Part shown: one piece after another, positions 17,398-24,840 of the stretch
Numbering within the stretch: the first letter of the stretch is position 1
Layout of the letters: each line of letters opens with the position of its first letter
Source: Paludibacteraceae bacterium
GTDB lineage: Bacteria > Bacteroidota > Bacteroidia > Bacteroidales > Paludibacteraceae
NCBI GenBank assembly: GCA_024401535.1
Contig: JAKSKX010000025.1
Coordinates: 1 to 32,279, forward strand
Direction of reading: 5' to 3'
Length of the DNA stretch: 32,279 nt
Position numbers and translations under genes: made by a program
The notes under the pieces: model-generated
Seen by the model: the letters and a program-made list of their open reading frames with translations, nothing else
What the model was told of the DNA's origin: nothing
Databases searched by the model: none

Positions 17398-17919
17398 ATG
17401 GATATATTTTTAGAAATAGTGAAGATATCAGTCAGCGGAATTCTCGTTTTGCTTTGCTCGTATTTGATGCTAAAGCAAATCGTTAGAAATGATGAAAAGA
17501 GAATGCGTCATCAAACTAGAATTGAGAATGGAAAGTTGATGACTCCGCTTAAACTTACTGCTTATGAAAGATTGTCGTTATTCTTGGAAAGAATTAAGCC
17601 AGAGAGTATGATAATCAGAATTCAAACACCTACAATGACTGCGGGACAGTTGCATGATATATATATAATGCAGGTTAGGGAAGAGTTTGAACATAATATC
17701 TCTCAACAGATCTATGTGTCTGAAGATTTATGGCGTTATATTGTTTCGTCCAAGGAAGGTCTTCTGCAGTTTATAAACACATGCTCAAGTAAGGTTCCTC
17801 ATAATGTCCCTGCTATTGAATTGTCTAGGCTTATTTTGGAAACTTACAGTCAGGTAGAGACTTCTCCTGTTGATATGGCATTGCAGTTCTTGAATAGTGA
17901 AGTAAAGAGATTGTCATAG
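17398..17919 (+). CDS. Single-pass membrane protein, unknown
   Basis: The 173-residue protein has one N-terminal transmembrane segment (about residues 5-26, VKISVSGILVLLCSYLMLKQIV), then a basic helix (RNDEKRMRHQTR) and a soluble helical domain. The arrangement resembles proteins often found after the DUF4199/GT2 pair in Bacteroidetes (DUF7935-like), but I am not sure of the family. Start and stop are within three bases of both neighbours, so it belongs to the same transcript. Confidence 0.7.
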   Translation: MDIFLEIVKISVSGILVLLCSYLMLKQIVRNDEKRMRHQTRIENGKLMTPLKLTAYERLSLFLERIKPESMIIRIQTPTMTAGQLHDIYIMQVREEFEHNISQQIYVSEDLWRYIVSSKEGLLQFINTCSSKVPHNVPAIELSRLILETYSQVETSPVDMALQFLNSEVKRLS

Positions 17920-17920
17920 T

Positions 17921-18442
17921 ATGGAATTGTTTGACTCGATAAGACTAAGAACTTCCGTAAGATCTTTTGACAAGTCTAAAGTTGTATCTAAGGAAGTTTT
18001 GGATTATGTGCTAAAATGTGCTCAGTTAGCGCCATCTGCATGTAACGAGCAGCCTTGGAGGATACTTGTTATTCAAACTGACAATATGCTAGCCAAGATA
18101 CAGAAGTCGTATGATAGAGATTGGATAAAAACGGCTCCGGTTGTGCTTGCTGTTACGGCTATTCACTCGGATGCATGGCATCGTTCTTCTTATGACAATA
18201 AAGATCATTCAGATGTGGATGCTTCGATAATGATTGAGCATATTTGCTTGGCTGCAACTGATAAAGGATTGGGTACATGCTGGGTATGTAATTTCGATCC
18301 TAAGATTGCATCGAATGTATTGCCTTTACTTGAGAATGAGGAAGTCATCGCATTGATTCCAATGGGATATCCTTCTGACAACTCAGTTTTTGAGAAGCAA
18401 AAAATAAGAAAGGAACTGTCGGAATTTGTAGCATATTTATAA
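17921..18442 (+). CDS. Nitroreductase family protein
   Basis: The 173-residue FMN-dependent oxidoreductase begins with the classical motif FDSIRLRTSVRSF (residues 4-16), whose arginines contact the FMN phosphate. APSACNEQPWRILV and GLGTCWVCNFDP follow, both typical of the family. The domain is complete for the short NfnB-type subgroup, and it probably acts as a dimer. The natural substrate cannot be predicted. The stop shares one base with the start of the next gene (TAATG). Confidence 0.9.
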   Translation: MELFDSIRLRTSVRSFDKSKVVSKEVLDYVLKCAQLAPSACNEQPWRILVIQTDNMLAKIQKSYDRDWIKTAPVVLAVTAIHSDAWHRSSYDNKDHSDVDASIMIEHICLAATDKGLGTCWVCNFDPKIASNVLPLLENEEVIALIPMGYPSDNSVFEKQKIRKELSEFVAYL

Positions 18443-18936
18443 TGAGACTCAAGAATATATATACATGGTTTATTTTTGTTGTTATGTTGATGTTTTCGTC
18501 GGCATGCCATACAGAGTACTGCCGTGAAAATATGTATATTCAAGCCGTGTTAAAGCTGTATAACTATAAGAATCAGTCGCAAGCGGTTAATCTTTCAGGT
18601 GTGTCTGTATATACAATGGATGGTAGCGGCAATTATTTGGCAAAACTTCCTATAGACACAGTTGCCTCGACTTTACGTTTAGTTTTGAATCCTGAATCAG
18701 ATACTTCTAGATTCAGAATTGTAAGCAACTATATAAACAACGAGGAATTAGTTGTAGTTCATAAAAATACTCCCGAGTTTGTAAGCGCAGAGTGTGGTTG
18801 CAGGGTCAAGAGTATTATTGATACTGTTTATGTAGCAAATCTTACTTTTCAAGATTCAATTTCTATAGTTAATCATATAGTGGATGACGTTTATGAGAAT
18901 GAGAATATTCAGATATTTTTGCGTATTGGTGAGTAG
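18442..18936 (+). CDS. DUF6452 family lipoprotein
   Basis: The 164-residue protein has a lipoprotein signal: basic start (MRLKN), a hydrophobic core and a lipobox FSSAC with the modified cysteine near residue 22. The mature part starts HTEYCRENMYIQAVLKLY and contains a later ECGCRVK motif. The layout matches DUF6452, a Bacteroidetes family of unknown function usually encoded next to DUF6048. It is probably held in the outer membrane facing the periplasm. Its last 44 to 53 bases overlap the next gene. Confidence 0.8.
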   Translation: MRLKNIYTWFIFVVMLMFSSACHTEYCRENMYIQAVLKLYNYKNQSQAVNLSGVSVYTMDGSGNYLAKLPIDTVASTLRLVLNPESDTSRFRIVSNYINNEELVVVHKNTPEFVSAECGCRVKSIIDTVYVANLTFQDSISIVNHIVDDVYENENIQIFLRIGE

Positions 18937-19657
18937 TCTTGTTCTTATTAATTCCGCTATATTTGCGGCGGAGTCTGATTTTGAAACATGGAATAAAACC
19001 GAAAACAAAAAATTGTATGGATTGTCTGTCTATGCGGATTTGGTAGGTCCTGTTGTTTCCATTGTTTCTGATAAAGTGACTGATTTTAGCTTTGGTGCTG
19101 ATGTTGATTTGTTTCATGCAGCATATCCTACTTTTGAGATGGGATATTCAGTATATGATGCCACGGATGACTATCATTATGCTTTGCTTCAGCCTGATGA
19201 TTACAGCTATAAGTGTAGCGGTACATATTATAAGATTGGAGTTAAGTTCAACATGCTCAATGGGTATAGGTCGAAAAAGACCATTCCAATGCTTTACTTG
19301 GGAGCGAAATTCGCTTTTTCTCCTTCTCATTTTGAGATTGAAGATGTAGCATTGAACAATGAATTTTGGAATCTTGACAAATCAGTTTCTGTTGGAGGAA
19401 GAGGTGTTGTAAAGTGGGCTGAGTTCGCTTTTGGAGTCAGATATCCTGTTTCCAAACACTTGTTTCTAGCTTTAGAAGGCGATTTAAAAGAGTTCGCAAC
19501 AAAAAAAGCATTTAACGGAGATATAAATGGAGGGGGAAAGATGTTAGTTCATCAGACTTATTCTCCTGGCTATGGTGATATAAATGGAAGTCATTGGAGT
19601 GTAAAGTACACTTTGGGATTGTTTATACCAACAAAAGAAGTAAAAAGAAAAAAATAA
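18893..19657 (+). CDS. DUF6048 family protein, predicted outer-membrane beta-barrel
   Basis: I prefer the ATG at 18893 (254 residues, MRMRIFRYFCVLVSSLVLIN) because it gives a clean signal peptide ending near IFAAES. ATGs at 18884 and 18899 are also in frame. Any of them overlaps the DUF6452 gene by about 40 to 53 bases in another frame, an unusually long coupling. The mature protein has alternating aromatic strands (GLSVYADLVGPVV, YYKIGVKFNML, MLYLGAKFAF, WSVKYTLGLFIP), as in an eight-strand-type barrel. The function is unknown; the constant pairing with DUF6452 suggests that they act together. Confidence 0.8.
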   Translation: MRMRIFRYFCVLVSSLVLINSAIFAAESDFETWNKTENKKLYGLSVYADLVGPVVSIVSDKVTDFSFGADVDLFHAAYPTFEMGYSVYDATDDYHYALLQPDDYSYKCSGTYYKIGVKFNMLNGYRSKKTIPMLYLGAKFAFSPSHFEIEDVALNNEFWNLDKSVSVGGRGVVKWAEFAFGVRYPVSKHLFLALEGDLKEFATKKAFNGDINGGGKMLVHQTYSPGYGDINGSHWSVKYTLGLFIPTKEVKRKK

Positions 19658-19673
19658 AATACATCATAATAAA

Positions 19674-21716
19674 ATGGCAGATATAAAGTCGCTAAACATA
19701 GCAGCGGATAACATTCGAATCCTTACGGCAGCAATGGTAGAGAAAGCTAAGTCAGGTCATCCAGGTGGAGGTATGGGTGGTGCAGACTTCATCAATGTGC
19801 TTTACTCTAAGTTCTTGAAGTATGATCCAAATGATCCTCAATGGATTTGTCGTGACAGATTTTTCCTTGATCCGGGACATATGTCGCCAATGCTTTATTC
19901 TGTCCTTTTGTTGATCGGAAAGTTTGAGATGGAGGACATCAAGAATTTCCGTCAATGGGGTAGTGTTACTCCAGGTCATCCTGAGGTTTGTGTTGAAAGA
20001 GGAATAGAGAATACATCTGGTCCTCTAGGTCAGGGGCATACAATGGCTGTTGGTGCCGCTATTGCGGAGCGTTTCCTTACTCAGAAGTTCGGAGATTGGA
20101 TGAGCCATAAGATTTATTCTTTTATTTCTGATGGTGGTATTCAGGAAGAGATTTCTCAAGGTGCTGGACGTATTGCTGGTAATCTTGGCCTTTCAAATCT
20201 TATTATGTTCTATGACGCTAATAATATTCAGCTTTCTACAAAGGTTGATGAAGTGTCAAATGAGGATATTGAGAGCAAATATAGAGCATGGGATTGGAAT
20301 GTCATCACTATTAATGGTAATGATGCAGAGCAGATTATTGAGGCTCTAGAACTCGCAAACCAAGAGACTGAAAGACCAACTTTGATTATAGGTAATACTA
20401 CAATGGGTCGTGGCTGTATGAAGGCTGACGGTTCTAATTTCGAAGGTCAGGTATCAACTCATGGTCAGCCTCTTTCTGCTGCAGGTGTTGACGTTGCCCT
20501 TACAATAAAGAATCTTGGTGGTAATCCCGATGAGCCATTCTCTATTTTCCCTGAGACTGCTAAGCTATATGCAGAAAGAAAGGAAGTCCTAATAAAGGAA
20601 GCTAATGAGAGAAAGAACAAGCAGGCTGCTTGGGCAAAGGCTAATCCTGAGCTTGCTGCTAAATTAGAGCAGTTCTATTCAGGCAAGCTTCCTAATCTTA
20701 ATTTTGATTCAATCGAGCAGAAGCCAAATCAAAGTACGCGTGTTGCATCTGCTACTGTTCTTGGTTATCTAGCAGATAATGTTGAGAATATGATAGTCAG
20801 TTCGGCGGACCTTTCCAATTCTGACAAGACCGATGGTTTCTTGAAGAAGACACATCCTATAGTAAAGGGTGATTTTTCAGGCAGATTCCTAAATGCAGGT
20901 GTTTCTGAGCTTGCTATGGCATGTATTATGAATGGTATAGCTCTTCACGGTGGTTTATATTGCGCATGTGGTACATTCTTCGTGTTCTCTGATTACATGA
21001 AGCCAGCTATGAGAATGAGTGCCTTGATGCGTCTTCCAGTTAAATATGTATGGAGTCATGATGCTTTCCGTGTAGGAGAGGATGGACCAACTCATCAGCC
21101 AATCGAGCAGGAGATTCAGGTTCGTTTGCTTGAGAAAGTTAAGAATCATCAGGGTAAGAATAGTATGCTTGTACTTCGTCCAGCTGACGTTCACGAGACT
21201 ACAGTTGCTTGGAAGATGGCTATGGAAAATACAGATTCTCCAACTGGTTTGATTTTCTCTCGTCAGAATGTTAATGATATTCCTTCTAATGGAAGCCGTT
21301 ACGAGGATGCAAAACAGGCTACTAAGGGAGCTTATATTGTTAAAGCTTCTAAGGGAACACCTGATGTAGTTCTTGTAGCAAGTGGTAGTGAGGTAAGCAC
21401 GCTAGTTGATGCTGCGAAACTTTTGGAAGAAAGAAAGAATCTAAATATACAGATTGTCAGTGCTATAAGCGAGGGATTGTTCCGTAATCAGCCTGTTGAA
21501 TATCAGGAGAAGGTTCTTCCGACTTCCGTTAAGAAGTTCGGATTGACAGCTGGTGTTCCATTCACTCTTCAAGGTTTGGTTGGAACAGACGGTTATGTGC
21601 ATGGCCTTGACCATTTCGGTTACTCTGCTCCTTACAAGGTTCTTGATGAGAAGTTTGGATTTAACGGAGAGAGCGTATATGCAGATGTATGTAATTTCTT
21701 GAATATTGGTAAATAA
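19674..21716 (+). CDS. tkt: Transketolase
   Basis: A 680-residue enzyme that moves two-carbon units in the non-oxidative pentose phosphate pathway, using thiamine diphosphate and a divalent metal. Visible motifs are KAKSGHPGGGMGGADF, GPLGQGHTMAVGAAIAERF, and the cofactor-binding SDGGIQEEISQGAGRIAGNL..FYDANNIQLS. In the pyrimidine-binding domain there are RFLNAGVSELAMACIMNG and WSHDAFRVGEDGPTHQPIEQ. The C-terminal domain is complete. A strong terminator follows. It is probably the last gene of the forward run that starts at 15880. Confidence 0.97.
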   Translation: MADIKSLNIAADNIRILTAAMVEKAKSGHPGGGMGGADFINVLYSKFLKYDPNDPQWICRDRFFLDPGHMSPMLYSVLLLIGKFEMEDIKNFRQWGSVTPGHPEVCVERGIENTSGPLGQGHTMAVGAAIAERFLTQKFGDWMSHKIYSFISDGGIQEEISQGAGRIAGNLGLSNLIMFYDANNIQLSTKVDEVSNEDIESKYRAWDWNVITINGNDAEQIIEALELANQETERPTLIIGNTTMGRGCMKADGSNFEGQVSTHGQPLSAAGVDVALTIKNLGGNPDEPFSIFPETAKLYAERKEVLIKEANERKNKQAAWAKANPELAAKLEQFYSGKLPNLNFDSIEQKPNQSTRVASATVLGYLADNVENMIVSSADLSNSDKTDGFLKKTHPIVKGDFSGRFLNAGVSELAMACIMNGIALHGGLYCACGTFFVFSDYMKPAMRMSALMRLPVKYVWSHDAFRVGEDGPTHQPIEQEIQVRLLEKVKNHQGKNSMLVLRPADVHETTVAWKMAMENTDSPTGLIFSRQNVNDIPSNGSRYEDAKQATKGAYIVKASKGTPDVVLVASGSEVSTLVDAAKLLEERKNLNIQIVSAISEGLFRNQPVEYQEKVLPTSVKKFGLTAGVPFTLQGLVGTDGYVHGLDHFGYSAPYKVLDEKFGFNGESVYADVCNFLNIGK

Positions 21717-21757
21717 TTCAGTTATTGCTAGTATTCTGATATAAAATATTCAATTTA

Positions 21758-21790
21758 GTAGAGGCACGATTATTTGTGCCTTTACTTTTT
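21758..21790 (+). terminator. Intrinsic terminator after transketolase
   Basis: Ten-base arms (21758-21767 and 21776-21785, one G-U pair) close an eight-base loop, followed by five T. It ends only 11 bases before the ATG of the next gene, so that gene depends on readthrough or on an unrecognised promoter. Confidence 0.8.
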
Positions 21791-21801
21791 ATTCTGATGC
21801 T

Positions 21802-22395
21802 ATGGAAATAATTAAGGTCGAGCCTCATTCATATTTGGGTATAAGGACAATAGCTTTTTGTGTATTGGTTGCAGTTTTGCTATTCTCTGCTACATTAGTT
21901 TTTGTTTTCGAATATGCTTTTGATGTAATTGATTGTATTATTCCTAAAAATTTGAATAGTATAATAATTCCGATTTTTATATTTTTGTCCATTAGTTCTA
22001 TTATCGGAGCATATCTTGCGATTACAACAAAGAGTTTGTATGCTTTCAATCCAGAAAGTAAATCTGATTTTAGGGGGTATAAGTTTTTGGGTAAAGAGTA
22101 TGGAGAGTGGCATCCTCTTGATTTGAACTCTATACCTAATTTCTCATATATCGCATTTCAGTCATACAATCAGACTCAAACATTTAATTTTATGGGAGTT
22201 ACAAAGAATGAAGTTGATGAAGATATGTTCGAACTTAGACTTATTTGTGGGCAAAATTTTATTACCTTAATATCTACGAGCGAATTTTCTCAACTCCCTA
22301 ACGTTGTCAAATTAGGCAGAACAATGGCTCAGGTTTATAATGTGAAGTATTGTGACTATGTAAGGGACTCTTATAGAAAAAGGATGATTATATAG
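21802..22395 (+). CDS. Two-helix membrane protein, unknown
   Basis: The 197-residue protein has two transmembrane segments (about residues 17-39 and 51-72) and a soluble C-terminal domain of about 120 residues (PLDLNSIPNFSYIAFQSYNQ, then MFELRLICGQNFITLIS). I do not recognise the family. It looks like a small PH-domain-like or YcxB-like membrane protein, but no motif settles it. The last four codons and the stop lie inside a 91-base sequence that is repeated 484 bases downstream. Confidence 0.7.
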   Translation: MEIIKVEPHSYLGIRTIAFCVLVAVLLFSATLVFVFEYAFDVIDCIIPKNLNSIIIPIFIFLSISSIIGAYLAITTKSLYAFNPESKSDFRGYKFLGKEYGEWHPLDLNSIPNFSYIAFQSYNQTQTFNFMGVTKNEVDEDMFELRLICGQNFITLISTSEFSQLPNVVKLGRTMAQVYNVKYCDYVRDSYRKRMII

Positions 22396-22472
22396 CTACA
22401 CCTGTATGTTATTGTATTATTGATATATTGGGTAATATTTGCATATAGTTAGTTTATGCAACCATTACTTTT
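22382..22472 (+). repeat. Direct repeat, copy 1
   Basis: About 91 bases starting GGATGATTATATAG recur at 22866-22956 with about three mismatches by eye. This copy contains the end of the membrane-protein gene and a TTGCATA/TATGCAA inverted repeat. Confidence 0.9.
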
Positions 22473-22658
22473 GCTTTGTCAAAAAATCGGCTAATCCGCA
22501 AACTAATAAAGAAAGGGATAAAAGCTGATAATATTATTTTTTATCTTAACAAGCAAGATGATCTAAGTACTTTAAATAACGCTGTAACGAGGGAAATAGG
22601 AAGTAGAAGAAAGAATGACACTTTATCTAAAGCCAGGTATTTACTATGTGATAGATGA
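22452..22658 (+). pseudogene. Possible RecX remnant
   Basis: An open stretch without a good ATG (only a TTG at 22476) encodes NRLIRKLIKKGIKADNIIFY, then LNKQDDLSTLNNAVTREIGS and KARYLLCDR before a stop. The pattern (basic helix ending in KKGI, then an acidic stretch, then a basic helix and KARYLL-x-x-R) resembles the second three-helix repeat and the start of the third in RecX. No first repeat is present, and the frame stops where a glycine-phenylalanine would be expected. The assignment is weak; it may be a chance ORF. Confidence 0.3.
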
Positions 22659-22682
22659 TAGTTTCGTTTGTTTGTGGACTAA

Positions 22683-22759
22683 ATAAAAAAAGGTAGGAAC
22701 CCAATCCTACCACTCAGGTGCAAGAAAAACCAAACGAGAGTAATGTTTGGCTCGACTCA
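22683..22759 (-). ncRNA. Candidate small RNA transcription unit
   Basis: On the minus strand a -7 box TATCTTTG (plus 22765-22772) is followed, within about 80 bases, by a hairpin with CCAAAC/GTTTGG arms and then a GGTAGGA/TCCTACC hairpin (plus 22692-22698 and 22705-22711) that runs into seven T. No start codon with a useful frame was found. A promoter and a terminator this close, with structure between them, fit a non-coding RNA of about 75 bases. The same terminator could also end the ABC-exporter operon. The -33 element is weak. No known RNA family was recognised. Confidence 0.45.
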
Positions 22760-22761
22760 CA

Positions 22762-22791
22762 TTGCAAAGATAATATTTTTTTGTATCTTTG
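22762..22791 (+). promoter_or_regulatory. Consensus Bacteroidetes promoter, divergent from the small-RNA promoter
   Basis: TTG (22762-22764), exactly 19 bases, then TATCTTTG (22784-22791) is an ideal TTG-N19-TAnnTTTG promoter. Its -7 box is the exact inverse of the minus-strand box at 22765-22772. Downstream to the right there is no gene on the plus strand, only a GGGC/GCCC hairpin (about 22842-22860) and repeat copy 2. Confidence 0.6.
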
Positions 22792-22865
22792 TACAGAAAA
22801 CAAAAACATTTTTCATATTTTATTGACGACTATCTGAAGAGCGGGCTGTGAAGTCTGCCCTTTGG

Positions 22866-22956
22866 GGATGATTATATAGCTACACCTGTATGTTATTGTA
22901 TTATAGATATATTGGGTAATATTTGCATATAGTTAGTTTATGCAACTATTATTTTA
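22866..22956 (+). repeat. Direct repeat, copy 2
   Basis: This is the second copy of the 91-base sequence at 22382-22472. It still carries the last codons of the membrane-protein gene (ATGATTATATAG) but no coding sequence precedes them. It ends about 20 bases before the end of the ABC-exporter gene on the other strand. Confidence 0.9.
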
Positions 22957-22974
22957 TATTTGTCTAAACTTACC

Positions 22975-24840
22975 TTAATCTGTCGAGACAGTAAACTGAG
23001 AATTATATATTTCGTAATACCTTCCTTTTAAAGACAGCAATTCTTCGTGTTTACCTTGTTCGACAATTCTTCCCTCATGCATTACTAGGATTTTGTCAGC
23101 ATTTTTTACTGTGCTCAAGCGGTGGGCTATTACAAAAGATGTTCTTCCTTTAGTTAGATTGTTAATAGCTTTTTGAATCAGCAATTCGGTATGTGTATCA
23201 ATGTTCGAAGTTGCTTCGTCAAATACAAGTATAGGAGTCTCCACTAAAATTGCACGAGCAATAGTAAGTAGCTGTTTTTGTCCATGACTTATATTTTCGC
23301 CGCCTCGTAACAGAACTGTATTGTATCCTTCTGGCAGACGACGTACAAAGCTATCAGCATTGGCTGCGATTGTGGCGCTTTCAATTTCTGCTTCAGTAGC
23401 AACTGGCCAACCATACGAAACATTATACTTTACTGTATCAGTAAACAAGAAAGGTGTTTGAAGAACAATGCCCATCTGATCACGAAGACTTTCTTTGGTA
23501 ACGTCTCGGATATCAATTCCATCAATGGTAATCTTGCCGGAATTTATGTCATAGAAACGAGTCAACAAATTGATAATGGTTGTTTTTCCTGCACCTGTAG
23601 AACCAACTATGGCAATAACTTCATCTTGTTTTGCAGAGAAAGAAACATCTTTTAGAATAAGTTTTGAATCATCATATCCAAAAGAAACATGGTCAAAGAC
23701 TACTTCCCCCTTAATATCTTTTTCTTTAAGTACTAATGCATTCTCTTTGTTAACAATATCTGGCTTTGTGTCAAGAATTGCAAATATTCGTTCAGCTCCA
23801 GCTATAGCACTTTGCACTGAATTCAACTGAGAAGCCAAACCATTTATAGGTCTTAAGAAATGACGAGTATAAAGCAAGAATGATTGAATAGTACCAACAG
23901 AGATTCCAGCTAAAGCAATGCCACAAACTGTAACACCGTTGTTTGCTGCAAGATATCCGCCGCACACAGCAACTATAATATAGATAATATTCTCCAATAC
24001 TCTCATCAATGGCATTAGCAATCCGCTAAATATCTGAGCTTTGACACCCGAAGAACGGAGTTTTTCATTAGCTTCGTTGAATGCCGCAATCTGTCGGTCT
24101 TCTAATCCAAAACTACGAACTACCTTGATACCACCTACACTTTCCTCAACCAGGGAGTTAAGTTCTCCCAAAGCTTTCTGTTGGTTCGAGAAATATTTTC
24201 TTGTCTTGCTGACTACGACATTACTTATTATGAATACAAATGGTATCATCATAACACATAGTACAGTCAGTGCGGGAGACAATGCGATCATGGAAATGAT
24301 AGTACCGGTCAATGTAAATATTGTGCTGAAAACTTGGATGAATGAATCTCCCAATCCAGACTTCATTAGTTCTACATCACTTGTGAACCTGCTCATCAGA
24401 TCTCCACGCAGATTAGAGTCAAAGAATTTGACACTGAGTTCCTGCATCTTGTCCATTAGCTGAGTTCTGACTTTTTCAGATATTTTTAGGGTAATAATTG
24501 TCATTCCATATTGCTGTAGAAGTGTGAATATGGAATTGGTCACATATACGCAAATTAGCAAGAACAAAATATGATTCAACTTGTCGAAGTCAACAGTCAT
24601 ATTTGTCAAGTTAATGCTATCGTCTATGGCCTTACCTATCAGAATAGGGCTTAATAGAGAGCATCCTACTTCAACAATAGAACCTAGAACCATTACAAAG
24701 AGCCACCAAGCATGCTCCTTCCAATATGAAAAAATACGCCTAATTGTAACAAGCATATTTTGAGGCTTGTCAACCGACTTGGTCATATCGCTCATTCGAG
24801 CTCCAGGTCCTCCCTTTCCTCCAAACATTGGTGGTCTCAT
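22975..24840 (-). CDS. ABC exporter, catalytic-site subunit (fused permease-ATPase)
   Basis: The 621-residue half-transporter has six membrane helices (residues about 35-345) and a C-terminal nucleotide-binding domain. Walker A is GSTGAGKTT (near 411), Walker B ILVFDEATS with the catalytic glutamate, and the switch histidine is in VIAHRLSTV. The signature motif is ISHGQ instead of LSGGQ. A glycine-rich N-terminal tail (MRPPMFGGKGGPGARM) precedes the helices. The start overlaps the stop of the partner gene as ATGA. It probably forms a heterodimer with the upstream gene product, of the TM287/288 or BmrCD type. The substrate (drug, lipid or peptide) is unknown. Confidence 0.92.
   Translation of the reverse strand: MRPPMFGGKGGPGARMSDMTKSVDKPQNMLVTIRRIFSYWKEHAWWLFVMVLGSIVEVGCSLLSPILIGKAIDDSINLTNMTVDFDKLNHILFLLICVYVTNSIFTLLQQYGMTIITLKISEKVRTQLMDKMQELSVKFFDSNLRGDLMSRFTSDVELMKSGLGDSFIQVFSTIFTLTGTIISMIALSPALTVLCVMMIPFVFIISNVVVSKTRKYFSNQQKALGELNSLVEESVGGIKVVRSFGLEDRQIAAFNEANEKLRSSGVKAQIFSGLLMPLMRVLENIIYIIVAVCGGYLAANNGVTVCGIALAGISVGTIQSFLLYTRHFLRPINGLASQLNSVQSAIAGAERIFAILDTKPDIVNKENALVLKEKDIKGEVVFDHVSFGYDDSKLILKDVSFSAKQDEVIAIVGSTGAGKTTIINLLTRFYDINSGKITIDGIDIRDVTKESLRDQMGIVLQTPFLFTDTVKYNVSYGWPVATEAEIESATIAANADSFVRRLPEGYNTVLLRGGENISHGQKQLLTIARAILVETPILVFDEATSNIDTHTELLIQKAINNLTKGRTSFVIAHRLSTVKNADKILVMHEGRIVEQGKHEELLSLKGRYYEIYNSQFTVSTD

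Noticed and set aside
22955-22962. TATATTTG on the plus strand as a promoter
   Set aside because: It matches TAnnTTTG, but no gene follows on that strand and no -33 element is seen; it is probably chance in AT-rich DNA.
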